Below are positions 35,932 through 44,465 of a stretch of 64,000 nt of DNA, one piece after another. Below the pieces are notes generated by a model. The model made no database searches. It saw only the letters and a program-made list of their open reading frames with translations, and was not told the origin of the DNA. The DNA comes from Pseudomonas sp. BCA17 (lineage in GTDB: Bacteria; Pseudomonadota; Gammaproteobacteria; Pseudomonadales; Pseudomonadaceae). Positions within the stretch are counted from its first letter, which is position 1, and every line of letters starts with the position of its first letter. The position numbers were made by a program, and so were the translations under genes. The stretch lies in NCBI RefSeq assembly GCF_004519405.1, contig NZ_SGWI01000006.1, forward strand, positions 372,001 through 436,000. The letters are read 5' to 3'.

Positions 35932-36651
35932 TTATCTCAGGCTTTTCTCCAGCCAGGCCTTGAGGTCCTGCACTTCCGCCTCGCTCACGGTATGCGGCAT
36001 GCCCATATACCCGTGAAACTCCGGCTTCAAACCCAAGCCCAGCAACACCTCGTTCGCCCGCGTGGCCGAGGTGTACGCCAGCGCCTGATCCAACGTGCCA
36101 TGGCCAATAAAGATGGCCAACTTATCCAATGCCGCATCCGGTTTCAGCTCGGCCTTGAGCACCGGCAACACGCTGCCGCTCAACGCCGCGATCCCACGCA
36201 CCAACGCAGGCTTTCGCAAACCCACCTCGTAGGACATGATCGCGCCCTGGCTGAACCCAACCAGGAACACCCGATCACTTTGAGTGTGATATTTGGCAGT
36301 CGCCTGGGTCACGAAGTCTTCGATCAGCTTGGCGCTGCGTTGCAGGTCAGCCGTCTCGCCATCGTACTCGCCGTCACCGGGTTTCCTGGCAAACCAGCGA
36401 TAACCACTGGGATCCACCGGCATCGGCGCACGCACCGACAGGTACGTCCAGGTGGATGGCAGCGCATCCTTGATGCCGAACAGGTCTTCCTCGTTACTGC
36501 CGAAACCATGCAGGAAAATCACCAACGGTTGGTTGCGCGCATCCCCCTGGGTCTGTTCCAGGTAGGACAGCGGCAAGTCGGTGTGCAAGGTGGAATCGGC
36601 CTGAGCAGCGCCGGCCAGCAAAACCAAGGTCAAGGCGAAGAATTTGAACAT
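35932..36651 (-). CDS. Exported alpha/beta hydrolase (carboxylesterase/phospholipase-like)
   Basis: A 239-residue protein with a signal peptide (1-18, ending AQA). The body is a serine hydrolase of the carboxylesterase YpfH/Abhydrolase_2 type: FLHGFGSNEEDLFG (about 46-59), nucleophile elbow GFSQGAIMS (about 133), aspartate or glutamate in the GHGTLD region (about 184), and the histidine in MPHTVSEAE (about 220). It should cleave short esters in the periplasm. Its start lies eight bases after the cobF stop with GAGG, so it is co-transcribed with cobF, though no functional link is evident. Confidence 0.85.
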   Translation of the reverse strand: MFKFFALTLVLLAGAAQADSTLHTDLPLSYLEQTQGDARNQPLVIFLHGFGSNEEDLFGIKDALPSTWTYLSVRAPMPVDPSGYRWFARKPGDGEYDGETADLQRSAKLIEDFVTQATAKYHTQSDRVFLVGFSQGAIMSYEVGLRKPALVRGIAALSGSVLPVLKAELKPDAALDKLAIFIGHGTLDQALAYTSATRANEVLLGLGLKPEFHGYMGMPHTVSEAEVQDLKAWLEKSLR

Positions 36652-36659
36652 GGGTAACC

Positions 36660-37415
36660 TCAAGGTTTGCGCAGCAGATAGGTGTCCATGATCCAGCCAT
36701 TGGCCAGGCGCCCGGCCTTGCGCACCCGCTCGATGTCTTCAGCCACCTGCGCCACTTTGCCACTGATGAGGATTTCATCCGGCGTGCCCAGATAGGCGCC
36801 CCAGTAAATATCCAGGTCCTGATCGACCACAGTGCGGTAGGAGTCTTCGGCGTCGAGCATTACCACCAGGGTGTCGGCATCACTCGCCTGCCCTGCCGCC
36901 AAACGCCGCCCGGTGGTGATCTCGATGGAACGGCCGATACGGTTCAGGGGCACTTTGTGCCGGGCCGCCAGGGCTTGCACACTGGTAATGCCGGGGATCA
37001 CTTCGAATTCAAACGTACAGCGGCCACTGGCAAGGATCGCCTGCAAGATACGAATGGTGCTGTCGTACAGCGCAGGGTCGCCCCACGCCAGGAACGCGCC
37101 CACCTCGCCGTCGGCCATTTCCTCATTGATCATGCGTTCAAAGGTCGCCTGCTTGTCGCGGTTCAGGTCCTGCACGGCGGAGGTGTAGTCGACGTCACCG
37201 CGCACGCGCTCGGGGCAGTCGGCCTCGACAAAACGGTAGCCCGGGTCGGTGATGTAGGTCTGGCAGATTTCACGCCGCAGGTCGATCAACTTGTCTTTGC
37301 TTTGGCCCTTGTCCATCAGGAAAAACACATCGGTACGGTTGAGCGCCTTCACGGCCTGCATCGTGATGTAGTCGGGGTTGCCGGCGCCAATGCCGATGAT
37401 CAGGATGGTTTTCAT
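36660..37415 (-). CDS. cobF: Precorrin-6A synthase (deacetylating)
   Basis: A 251-residue tetrapyrrole methylase of the aerobic cobalamin pathway; it methylates C1 of precorrin-5 and releases acetate to give precorrin-6A. IGIGAGNPDYITMQAVKAL is the N-terminal SAM-methylase motif, and LAWGDPALYDS (about 108) is the second conserved block. The length is that of CobF. No other cob gene is next to it, apart from a histidine-phosphatase-like gene upstream on the same strand. No cobalamin riboswitch was found upstream. Confidence 0.92.
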   Translation of the reverse strand: MKTILIIGIGAGNPDYITMQAVKALNRTDVFFLMDKGQSKDKLIDLRREICQTYITDPGYRFVEADCPERVRGDVDYTSAVQDLNRDKQATFERMINEEMADGEVGAFLAWGDPALYDSTIRILQAILASGRCTFEFEVIPGITSVQALAARHKVPLNRIGRSIEITTGRRLAAGQASDADTLVVMLDAEDSYRTVVDQDLDIYWGAYLGTPDEILISGKVAQVAEDIERVRKAGRLANGWIMDTYLLRKP

Positions 37416-37460
37416 GGGGTGCTCTCAGTGCGGGGCGTGGATTTTGCCATGTTCGCGGGG

Positions 37461-38015
37461 TCAGGCGTGAGTTTCCAGGCGCAGGCGCCATACGGTGTTG
37501 AAGCGCAGCTCAGTGGTGGACAGCGGCTCCACGTCGATCCGGTAGAACATCGAAAGCGGCAGCTGCATGACGTACAACAGGGCAGCGCGGATCACAAACG
37601 GATGGGTGACAGCCACCACATGGCCGGGTTGGGGTTCGAGGGATTTCATCCACCGCCCCACTCGCGTACAAATCTGCTCCACTGACTCGCCGCCGTGAGG
37701 CGCGCTGTGGCTGTCGGTCGTCCATTCCAGCAGCAGCTCGCTATCGAGCTGGCCGATGTCCTGTCCTTTCCAACAACCTACGTCACCATCGCGCAAGGCG
37801 TGTTCGATGTGCGGGTCAGCGCCGAACAAGCCGGCAGTCTGCCGGGTTCTAGCCTCCGGCCCGCATAACAAGCGCATTTTCTTCGGGTAGCGGCCGCTCA
37901 GGGATTGCGCTGCAGCTTGCCAATCCATTGCGACAGATTCGTCATCGGGGAACCTGCCCTGCTTTTGAAAGGGCGTCAGGGCATGGCAGATCAGTGTCAG
38001 ACGGGTGGCCTGCAT
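37461..38015 (-). CDS. Histidine phosphatase family protein with altered catalytic motif
   Basis: A 184-residue protein of the histidine phosphatase fold. The nucleophile motif normally RHG/RHA reads ICHALT (about 9-14): the histidine is kept but the preceding arginine is cysteine. The second histidine is present in VTHPFVIR (about 136). It is upstream of cobF on the same strand and resembles CobC-like phosphatases in size. Because an active-site arginine is replaced, activity is doubtful without test. The start at 38015 has a weak GAAG; a TTG five codons earlier is possible. Confidence 0.75.
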   Translation of the reverse strand: MQATRLTLICHALTPFQKQGRFPDDESVAMDWQAAAQSLSGRYPKKMRLLCGPEARTRQTAGLFGADPHIEHALRDGDVGCWKGQDIGQLDSELLLEWTTDSHSAPHGGESVEQICTRVGRWMKSLEPQPGHVVAVTHPFVIRAALLYVMQLPLSMFYRIDVEPLSTTELRFNTVWRLRLETHA

Positions 38016-38136
38016 CGTAAAGGGCTTCAACTCGGAGGATCAGGCGGTCAAGACTGGCGCAGTTATGTCTATTGCGCAACGCTGGGCGGCTTTGGGGGGG
38101 GGCAGCGCTGGATATGGGTGTGGTGTGGTGTGGGTG

Positions 38137-38412
38137 TATATCCGTTATTTGGGCCACGGCCGCTGATGGTTCCGCTCTTACAGCGGGTCACTTTTGGTGG
38201 GACCCAAAAGTAACCAAAAGGTCCTTGCCCCACCACTCGGTGCCTCGCCTGGGCTCGGCATGCCCTCACTCCGGCTTGAATCCGTGGGCCGCCGTCATGG
38301 GCCATCCCTGGCCCAGGACGGCTAACCCGGCGTCCTGCCGGGTTACCCACGGATTCAAGCCTGCGTTCGGCCAGCGTGGTTTTATGGGGCGCTTAAGATC
38401 AAGATCAAAAGC
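38137..38412. repeat. Dispersed repeat, copy A
   Basis: This stretch shares most of its sequence with 48707-48991: TATCCGTTATTTGGG, GGTTCCGCTCTTACAGCGG, CTTGCCCCACCACTCGG, CTCACTCCGGCTT, CCGTCATGGGCCATCC and GGACGGCTAACCCGGCG occur in the same order. It ends with AAGATCAAGATCAAAAGC in both. Several internal hairpins are visible. No gene is supported. It fills the intergenic space between the phosphatase-like gene and the LysR gene. Confidence 0.85.
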
Positions 38413-38413
38413 C

Positions 38414-38463
38414 AGATCAAGAGCAGATCAGGAGCAGATCAGGAGCAGATCAGGAGCAGATCG
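38414..38463. repeat. Tandem 11-bp repeat
   Basis: AGATCAGGAGC is repeated about four and a half times (first unit AGATCAAGAGC at 38414), directly after dispersed repeat A. It ends about 20 bp from the end of the LysR gene. Copy number may vary by slippage. Confidence 0.85.
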
Positions 38464-38484
38464 GTATCTCCCTGATGGAATCGG

Positions 38485-39462
38485 TCAATCAAACCACTCT
38501 CGCCGCCCCTCAAACGTTCCTTCAATCAGCGCTATGATCATCTGCACGGCTTCAGCATCCTGGGCTTGCGCATTCACCGCCAACCACACCTGGCGCTGCA
38601 TGCTCTCGGTCACCAATCCCGGCAGCCCCACCAGGCCTCGGTCAAAACTTCCCATGTAGTGCGGCAACAGCCCAATGCACGCGCCACAACGGATCATCTC
38701 CAGCATCAACGAATAGGCCTGCACCTGCACCACGGACGCCTGGCGTTCTTCAATCACCCTGTTCCAGGGCTGCAAGGCGTCGACCTGCGTATCCGGTTGC
38801 CACTGCACCAGCATGTAGTCATCCAGATCTTCCACACTGTCCGGGCGCGTCGTCAGCCGTGAATAGCGCTTGGCGATATGCGGCAAGTACTGCAAAACCG
38901 CCAGGCGCCGAGGGGCTTCGGTCGCAAAGCTTGGACCGGGCGCGGGGCCGTCGGCGTCCGACAGCCACACCACCACATCTGCATTCACCGACTGCAGGGC
39001 CAATGGGCTGTCGATGGAAATAATCTGCAGACGCACGCTGGCGTTACGGCGCAGCAAGGCGATCAGGTCGCGACCGAGGATGTCATGCAGGATCGGCTCG
39101 GCCACGGCCAGGCGGATCAGTGGTTGTTCGGCCACCGGCACGCGCCGCGCGTGGGCCAGGTTTATCAACCGCGCCTGCAGGAGCAGGCCGTCACGGCTGA
39201 GCACCAAGCCGTTGCCCTGATAGCTGAACAAGGCATGCCGCACGTGTTCTTCCAGCTGCATCAGGCGCTTGCGCAACAGTGTCACCTTGATGTTCAAACT
39301 GCGTGCCGCCTGCATGAAACAACCGCAACGCGCGCTCACCAGGAAGTAACGCGCCACCTCCGGTTCAATCTCATCGGCCAGTGCCAGCCAGGCACTGCGC
39401 GGCTCGTTCGACGCGTGATAAGCGGCGGCCCCCTGGGGGCCGGAAGGTTCCAGATATGCCAT
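38485..39462 (-). CDS. LysR-like transcriptional regulator, last gene of the two-partner secretion cluster
   Basis: A 325-residue protein. A helix-turn-helix lies at about 35-90 (ARCGCFMQAARSLNIKVTLLRKRLMQLEE), and a LysR-type effector domain follows (about 110-315). The N-terminus has about 30 extra residues before the HTH. In P. aeruginosa the pdt cluster also ends near a LysR gene, so it probably belongs to the system. It lies 51 bp after the PPIase gene on the same strand. Start ATG at 39462. Confidence 0.8.
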   Translation of the reverse strand: MAYLEPSGPQGAAAYHASNEPRSAWLALADEIEPEVARYFLVSARCGCFMQAARSLNIKVTLLRKRLMQLEEHVRHALFSYQGNGLVLSRDGLLLQARLINLAHARRVPVAEQPLIRLAVAEPILHDILGRDLIALLRRNASVRLQIISIDSPLALQSVNADVVVWLSDADGPAPGPSFATEAPRRLAVLQYLPHIAKRYSRLTTRPDSVEDLDDYMLVQWQPDTQVDALQPWNRVIEERQASVVQVQAYSLMLEMIRCGACIGLLPHYMGSFDRGLVGLPGLVTESMQRQVWLAVNAQAQDAEAVQMIIALIEGTFEGRREWFD

Positions 39463-39513
39463 GGGTGACTCCCTGTCTCGTAGGTCTATGCATCCAATGC
39501 GTGCTTTCGCGGG

Positions 39514-40446
39514 TTACTCCAGCACCTTATTCAACTCGGCGCCGTCGATGCTCAAGGTGGCGGTATTGAGCATGCCTTCCAGGTAGGCCTTGGCGATCTG
39601 CTCCTGACGCTGGGCGCGCAAGGCTTGGGTAAGGCGCTCGCGCAGTTCATCCAGGGTCGCAGTGCGCGCCGGTTCCTGGGCGGTAAGCTTGAGCACATGG
39701 AAGCCCGCCGCACTCTGCACCGCATCCGATACCGCGCCAACCTTGAGGCGCGAGACCGCACCACGCACCTCGGGCACCAGTTGCTGCAAGGGTTGCAACC
39801 CAGAATCACCGCCCTGCTGCGCCGTGCCCGGGTCTTGGGAAAACTGCGTGGCCAAGGCGGCAAATTCACCCGGAGCGGCCTGGGCCTTGCGACTCAGCTC
39901 CTGAGCCTGGCGACGCACGCCGTCAACGCTCTGCGGGTCATTCACGGCAAGGAAAATCTGGCTGACCCGATACAACGGCGGCGTCAACCACTGGGCCTTG
40001 CCATTGTCATAGGCCTGTTGCAATTCAGCCGCGCTGGGGTAATCGGCCGGCACCTGGCTGACCGAGAGCATGTAGTCACGAAACACGATCTGCTCGGTGG
40101 CGGCGCGGGTCTGCTGCTCCACTTCCGGGCGCTGGCGCCAGCCTTGGGCGTCGGCCTGTTCGAGCACCGCTTTTTGCGTCAGGCGCGAACGAATCCAGGC
40201 TTCCAGCGCGCCACGGTTGCCGCGCAGTTGCTCGCGAGTTTCGGCGGGCAGGCTGGCCAATACGCGTTGCAGTTCAGGCAGGTCGATCTGCTGATTGCCC
40301 AGGCGCGCTACCGCAGGTCCCGTGTGCTCTGACTTCAGCGGTTGCTGAGCGGCGACCGGGTCAGTGCCCGGTCGCAGGCTCAAGCCTACCGCCACGACCA
40401 GCAAGGTCAGCGCACCCGCGCCGACGAGCAGGGTTGGCTTCTTCAC
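39514..40446 (-). CDS. PpiC/SurA-type peptidyl-prolyl cis-trans isomerase, membrane anchored
   Basis: A 310-residue protein: an N-terminal membrane anchor or signal (about 5-25), a SurA-N-like helical region (about 45-150) and a parvulin domain (about 155-260; YRVSQIFLAV, FAALATQFSQDPGTAQQGGDSG and AAGFHVLKLTAQ are typical). It should fold proteins in the periplasm, most plausibly the huge TpsA, TpsB or the porin. It starts with GTG at 40446, overlapping the stop of the YbjN gene (GTGA), with GAGGAGG upstream. An ATG-started extension further upstream is rejected. Confidence 0.88.
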   Translation of the reverse strand: MKKPTLLVGAGALTLLVVAVGLSLRPGTDPVAAQQPLKSEHTGPAVARLGNQQIDLPELQRVLASLPAETREQLRGNRGALEAWIRSRLTQKAVLEQADAQGWRQRPEVEQQTRAATEQIVFRDYMLSVSQVPADYPSAAELQQAYDNGKAQWLTPPLYRVSQIFLAVNDPQSVDGVRRQAQELSRKAQAAPGEFAALATQFSQDPGTAQQGGDSGLQPLQQLVPEVRGAVSRLKVGAVSDAVQSAAGFHVLKLTAQEPARTATLDELRERLTQALRAQRQEQIAKAYLEGMLNTATLSIDGAELNKVLE

Positions 40447-40922
40447 AGGACAGGCGCCTCCTCGTCCATCGGCACCGCAGCAGCCTGAGCTTGCAATTGC
40501 GCCGATTGCTGGCTGTAGTCGCGCAGGTACACGATAAACTCCTGCAGCAGGCGGTCCCACAATTCCAACTGGCTGCGCAGATGCGTGACACCGACACCGG
40601 CCACCACCACATCCATTTCCATCAGCAGAAACTCACCCTGCAACGACAGCCGCGCAAAGCGCCGCGAGGCGTTCCACACCTGGGCCAAGCCTTGCGGCAA
40701 CTCACCCTGCACACGCAGCGCGCAGCTGTAAGTGAAGTCCATGTAGTTGCCCTGCTCTGCCGCCGGGTTGCCGAAACGCACGGCGAAGCCGATGCCCTGG
40801 CTGGCGCTGAGCAGTTGCACGATGCCGTTCTGCTCGCTCTGGTTAACGCGGTAGCCGGCTTCCTGCAGCAGCTCGGTCAGGCTTTGCGGGGTGACGCTGG
40901 AGATCAGTCGAACATCGCTCAT
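40443..40922 (-). CDS. YbjN domain-containing protein
   Basis: A 159-residue cytoplasmic-looking protein with the YbjN fold, related in shape to type III secretion chaperones: LTELLQEAGYRVNQSEQNGIVQL near the start, then alternate strands and a C-terminal helix (about 115-150). AAGGAAGAG precedes the ATG. It overlaps the isomerase gene by 4 bp and belongs to the cluster. A chaperone-like role for a secreted partner is conceivable but not shown. Confidence 0.75.
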   Translation of the reverse strand: MSDVRLISSVTPQSLTELLQEAGYRVNQSEQNGIVQLLSASQGIGFAVRFGNPAAEQGNYMDFTYSCALRVQGELPQGLAQVWNASRRFARLSLQGEFLLMEMDVVVAGVGVTHLRSQLELWDRLLQEFIVYLRDYSQQSAQLQAQAAAVPMDEEAPVL

Positions 40923-40941
40923 AGTGTCTCTTCCTTGTTGA

Positions 40942-41568
40942 TCATGGATTAAGCGCGGTGTGCGGAGCATCAAACCGATTGAGGTACAGGTCATCGCCAA
41001 AACCCTGGGCGAGTTCCTCGAACTTCACCCGTGCGCCACTGGCAAAGGGTTGGCGAATGCTCATCACCTCGGCCACATCGATTTTTTCGTAGGCGGCCAG
41101 GATCTGCCGGGCCACGCCGTACATCTGTTGATTCTTGGCTGAACATTGCTGCACTTGTGTGTCACGTTCCGTCAATTGCGCCTGCAAGCGGGCACGTTCG
41201 GTCTCTTTGCCCTTGGCCAGGACCAGCAGGTCGTCATACGCTTTCTTGAACTTGCCGATCTGTTCATTGCTCGCAGCCACCTGGGCTTGGGCCTGGCTAT
41301 GCAGACTCTGCTGCTGGCCGGCCAGTTGCTCGGCCACACCGCGGGCCTTTTCCAGTTCGGCAGTCAATTGCTTGATCTGCGCCTGCGCTTGCTTGGCCTG
41401 CGCCTCGGCGGCCAGCCGTGCGGCACTGGCCTGGGCCTGCTCGCTTTGCAGTGCCTGCAACTGCTGGGTGGTGCTGCGCAATTGCGTCCGCAGGCGCTCC
41501 TCCATGCCCTCGGCCGAAGCGCCCGTGGCAACCAACAGCAGCAACAGCCCGCCTATTCGCATGTTCAT
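40942..41568 (-). CDS. Periplasmic coiled-coil protein of the two-partner secretion cluster
   Basis: A 208-residue protein with a signal peptide (1-19, ending ASA) and an Ala/Gln-rich coiled coil (about 25-145) followed by a short globular tail (about 150-208; IDVAEVMSIRQPFASGARVKFEELAQGF). No enzymatic motif. It lies between the porin and the YbjN gene with 18-19 bp gaps. A scaffold or chaperone role in the periplasm is a guess from structure alone. Confidence 0.8.
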   Translation of the reverse strand: MNMRIGGLLLLLVATGASAEGMEERLRTQLRSTTQQLQALQSEQAQASAARLAAEAQAKQAQAQIKQLTAELEKARGVAEQLAGQQQSLHSQAQAQVAASNEQIGKFKKAYDDLLVLAKGKETERARLQAQLTERDTQVQQCSAKNQQMYGVARQILAAYEKIDVAEVMSIRQPFASGARVKFEELAQGFGDDLYLNRFDAPHTALNP

Positions 41569-41586
41569 GTGGCATCCCCCTGCGCA

Positions 41587-43287
41587 TCAGAAGCGCGTGT
41601 TGAGTTCCAGTTGCATCACATCGATATCGAACGGTGCGCCATACACTTCGGAGCCACTCAGCCAACGGGCACTGGCGTAGATGTTCTTGTCGATGCCGTA
41701 GTTGCCGCCAATGAAGTAGCCCTTGGCGTTGGTCCCGCCGAGATGGAACGAGGAGTCGTTGAAGCCGTCGGGCAAGGCATCCGGCTGGATGTACTTGTAG
41801 CCGGCCAACACGTTCCAGTCGCCACGCTTGCGCATCTCCAGGGCATTACCCAGGGTGAACTGCACCATTGCCGCGTTGCCGCCGCTTTCAAACTGGCCGT
41901 TGCTGTTGATGTTGTTGACGATCTGGCCTTCGCTGCGCTTGAGCATCTCGCCCTTGTCGTACGCCAGGTTGTGGATGTAGTTGCCTTGCGTGCGCAGCTT
42001 GAAGTCGCTGGGCAGCTCGGTGTCCCAGGCCAGGTTCAGGTCCAGCACATCGAACTTGGACGCCAGGCCCACGAACTGCGGTTGTGGGGTCAGGCCAGGG
42101 GTGGCCGGGTTGGGCACGATGTCACGCAGCAGGAAGACGCTGTTGCCCTTTTGCATGAAGGCCAGGCGCGAGCCGTCGCTGTCACACGCCGGTTGTCCGG
42201 CCCAGGGCGAGCATGGGCTGGAGCGTTTACCCTCGATATCATCGAAGTGGTAGTAGGCCACCGCACCCTTCAGGTTGTTGCTACGGTTGATCTTCCAGTT
42301 GGCACCCACCTGGCCGCCGAACAGCCATTTGGTGTCGCTGTCTTCCTTGTCGAAACCGTTGCTGCTGGCGGCGTCTGAGGTGTATTCCACCGGAAACGCA
42401 CCCAGGGTGCCGAACACGCCCCATTCGTTATTCAGCGCATGGTTGAAGTTGGCGGCGATGCCGTCGAAGTTCAGGTCCGGGGAATACAGAATGTCGGTGG
42501 AATAAAACGGGTTGGCGAAGCGTCCGGCGGTCAGCGTCAGGTCCGGGCTGGCCTTCCAGCTCATGTAGCCCTGGTCGAGCCAGATGTCCTTCTTGCCGAA
42601 GCCGCCGCCCAAGGTCTGGGTAGTCGACACCGGGTTGTTGTCGGAGCCGGTGCCGATACGAATGCCGGCGGTCCATTCCGGCGAGATCACCGCCTTCATG
42701 CCCAGGCGGGCGCGCAGGCGGAACAGGTTCTGCCGGTCTTTGGTGGTATTGAGCAACGGCGGCAGCTTGGTGTTGGTGTCTTTGTTGACATCGTACGGGC
42801 CGCTTTCGTTGAGCTTGGCGTAGTCGACGATTTCGTTGCTGTTGTTGCCCGAGAAGTAGCGCGACTCGTCTCGCAGACGGATATCGCCGTCGAACGTGAT
42901 GCGCGACACCCAGTCCGGGAAGGTATTGGGCTGTGCCCAGTTTTCCTGTTTGGCAGTGGCCATGACTTCAGCTTTGACCTGGTCACGAATCTGGTCACGC
43001 ACCGCCTGTGGCACATACTGCACCCGGACATCCCCAGGGGCCGCCGCAGGGCCGCTGGCGACCACCGGGGCAGCGTTGGCCTGGCGCGCCTGTTGGGCCT
43101 GCTGCTCGGCCTGGGCGATCAAGCCATTTGCTGCGTCCTGGGTCAGCACACCTTGCTGCACCAGCAGGCGGATCAAATTGATCGTGACGTTTTCCGAGGG
43201 TGCAACCGGTGCTGCCGACGCCTGGCTGACCAGGGTGGCGATGACCATGCCGACCGCCAGGGTCAGTCGATTCACGGGGGAAATCAT
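41587..43287 (-). CDS. Putative outer-membrane porin
   Basis: A 566-residue protein with a signal peptide (1-25, ending ASA), a helical Gln/Ala-rich part (about 60-80) and a long beta-barrel ending in MQLELNTRF with terminal Phe. Blocks such as ITFDGDIRLRDESRYF and FRLRARLGMKAVISPEWTAGIRIGTG are typical of the putative porin (Porin_5-like) family often found with ExbBD/TonB genes. AGGAG precedes the ATG. It may move a substrate related to the exoprotein, but specificity is unknown. Confidence 0.85.
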   Translation of the reverse strand: MISPVNRLTLAVGMVIATLVSQASAAPVAPSENVTINLIRLLVQQGVLTQDAANGLIAQAEQQAQQARQANAAPVVASGPAAAPGDVRVQYVPQAVRDQIRDQVKAEVMATAKQENWAQPNTFPDWVSRITFDGDIRLRDESRYFSGNNSNEIVDYAKLNESGPYDVNKDTNTKLPPLLNTTKDRQNLFRLRARLGMKAVISPEWTAGIRIGTGSDNNPVSTTQTLGGGFGKKDIWLDQGYMSWKASPDLTLTAGRFANPFYSTDILYSPDLNFDGIAANFNHALNNEWGVFGTLGAFPVEYTSDAASSNGFDKEDSDTKWLFGGQVGANWKINRSNNLKGAVAYYHFDDIEGKRSSPCSPWAGQPACDSDGSRLAFMQKGNSVFLLRDIVPNPATPGLTPQPQFVGLASKFDVLDLNLAWDTELPSDFKLRTQGNYIHNLAYDKGEMLKRSEGQIVNNINSNGQFESGGNAAMVQFTLGNALEMRKRGDWNVLAGYKYIQPDALPDGFNDSSFHLGGTNAKGYFIGGNYGIDKNIYASARWLSGSEVYGAPFDIDVMQLELNTRF

Positions 43288-43320
43288 GTGTACGCAACTC
43301 CTGTCAAAAATGGGGTTTGA

Positions 43321-44025
43321 TCAATCCGGGCGTCGGCCCTTGAGCGACAGCCGCACCGGCATGGTCACGGCCGCCGGGACGCGTTGTGTTGCATGGGGCA
43401 TACGCAAGGCGGCAAGCACTTGTGCATCGGTCTCGGCGTCGCCGCTGGACTTCACCAGCTCAGCCCGCGTCACCTGGCCCTCGGCGCTGAGCCACAAATC
43501 GGCCTGCACCGCATAAGCCTTCTTGCGTAGCTCCGGGTCTTCCCTCAACAGGCGCTGAAACACCCCTGCCAAGTACTGTTTGTAAGTGCCGGTGCCCAAG
43601 CCACCACCGCCGGAACCGGCCATGCCGCCGCCCTTGCCCGCACCGATGTTGAAACCGTCGTTGCCGGACTGCGCATCGCCGTCGATCTGCATCGGATTGG
43701 CCAGGTCATCGGCCGGTGACGGCGGTGCTTCCTCCGCCGGCTTGACCTCTTCCGGTTCGGGGGTGGGCACCGGCTCCGGGATTTTTTCTTCAACCTGGGG
43801 TTCGGGTTCCTTGGGTTTTTCCGGCGGCGGAGGCGGTGGTGGCGGCAGCGGGATAATGGTCGGCACCTTGGGCGCCTCACGGCGCACGCCGCTCATGTCA
43901 TTGGCCCACTGCCATAAAAACCACGCCGCTACGGCCCCCAGCAGTAAGCCGAGGCCCCACTTCAATGGGCGCAGCGCCGGCTTGTTCTTCGCGGGCACGG
44001 GCGGCATCGGGATCTGTGCGGTCAT
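43321..44025 (-). CDS. tonB: TonB-like energy transducer
   Basis: A 234-residue protein: cytoplasmic N-terminus, one membrane helix (about 24-41), a proline-rich periplasmic span (about 60-105 with a run of eight prolines and Pro-Glu/Pro-Lys repeats), a Gly-rich spacer (about 128-145) and a C-terminal TonB-type domain (about 150-230). It follows exbD by 3 bp, so ExbB-ExbD-TonB are made together. It should couple the proton gradient to an outer-membrane partner, most plausibly the porin or TpsB-linked function of this locus. Confidence 0.85.
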   Translation of the reverse strand: MTAQIPMPPVPAKNKPALRPLKWGLGLLLGAVAAWFLWQWANDMSGVRREAPKVPTIIPLPPPPPPPPEKPKEPEPQVEEKIPEPVPTPEPEEVKPAEEAPPSPADDLANPMQIDGDAQSGNDGFNIGAGKGGGMAGSGGGGLGTGTYKQYLAGVFQRLLREDPELRKKAYAVQADLWLSAEGQVTRAELVKSSGDAETDAQVLAALRMPHATQRVPAAVTMPVRLSLKGRRPD

Positions 44026-44028
44026 GGC

Positions 44029-44454
44029 TCAGCCCTGGCTCGGTTTGCCGGTGACCAGCCCGACCTGGGACAGCTCCAGCCGACGCAACAGATCGAGCAC
44101 CTCGATCACCTTCTGGTACTGCACCAACGCATCACCGCGCACAATCACCGGGAAATCCGGGCTCTGCGCCTTCTCGATACGCAAACGGTCTTCCAGCTCA
44201 GCCAGGGTTACCGGGTAGGCATCGAGGAACACCTGGCCGCCATCGTTCACCGAGATGGCCTTGGTCTTGGCTGCGGACAGCGACACCGAGGCACTGGCCT
44301 TGGGCAGATGAATCTGGATGCCCGAGACCTGGGCGGTAGCGGTGAGGATGAACATCACCAACACCACCATCAGCACGTCCACCAGAGGTGTGATGTTGAT
44401 CGTGTCGACGGCGGCATCATCGTCATCGTCGTGGGAGGCATTTACGCTAGCCAT
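44029..44454 (-). CDS. exbD: ExbD/TolR-type proton channel subunit
   Basis: A 141-residue protein with a cytoplasmic acidic N-terminus (DDDDDAAVD), one helix (about 20-42) containing the essential aspartate in NITPLVDVLMVVLVMF (about 26), and a periplasmic domain (about 60-135). It is a normal ExbD. It lies 11 bp after the large ExbB-type gene and 3 bp before tonB. Corresponds in order to exbD2 of the P. aeruginosa pdt cluster. Confidence 0.93.
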   Translation of the reverse strand: MASVNASHDDDDDAAVDTINITPLVDVLMVVLVMFILTATAQVSGIQIHLPKASASVSLSAAKTKAISVNDGGQVFLDAYPVTLAELEDRLRIEKAQSPDFPVIVRGDALVQYQKVIEVLDLLRRLELSQVGLVTGKPSQG

Positions 44455-44465
44455 GGCGATTCTCC

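Noticed and set aside
38016..38136. Cobalamin riboswitch upstream of the cobF gene pair
   Set aside because: No B12-box-like sequence or expected hairpins were seen on the minus strand.
38414..38463. Possible CRISPR array from short repeats
   Set aside because: The units are contiguous with no spacers, and no cas gene is present.
38072..38659. Frame of 195 codons in dispersed repeat A
   Set aside because: It spans the repeat and the tandem 11-mer and runs into the antisense of the LysR gene; its sequence recurs in the other repeat copies.
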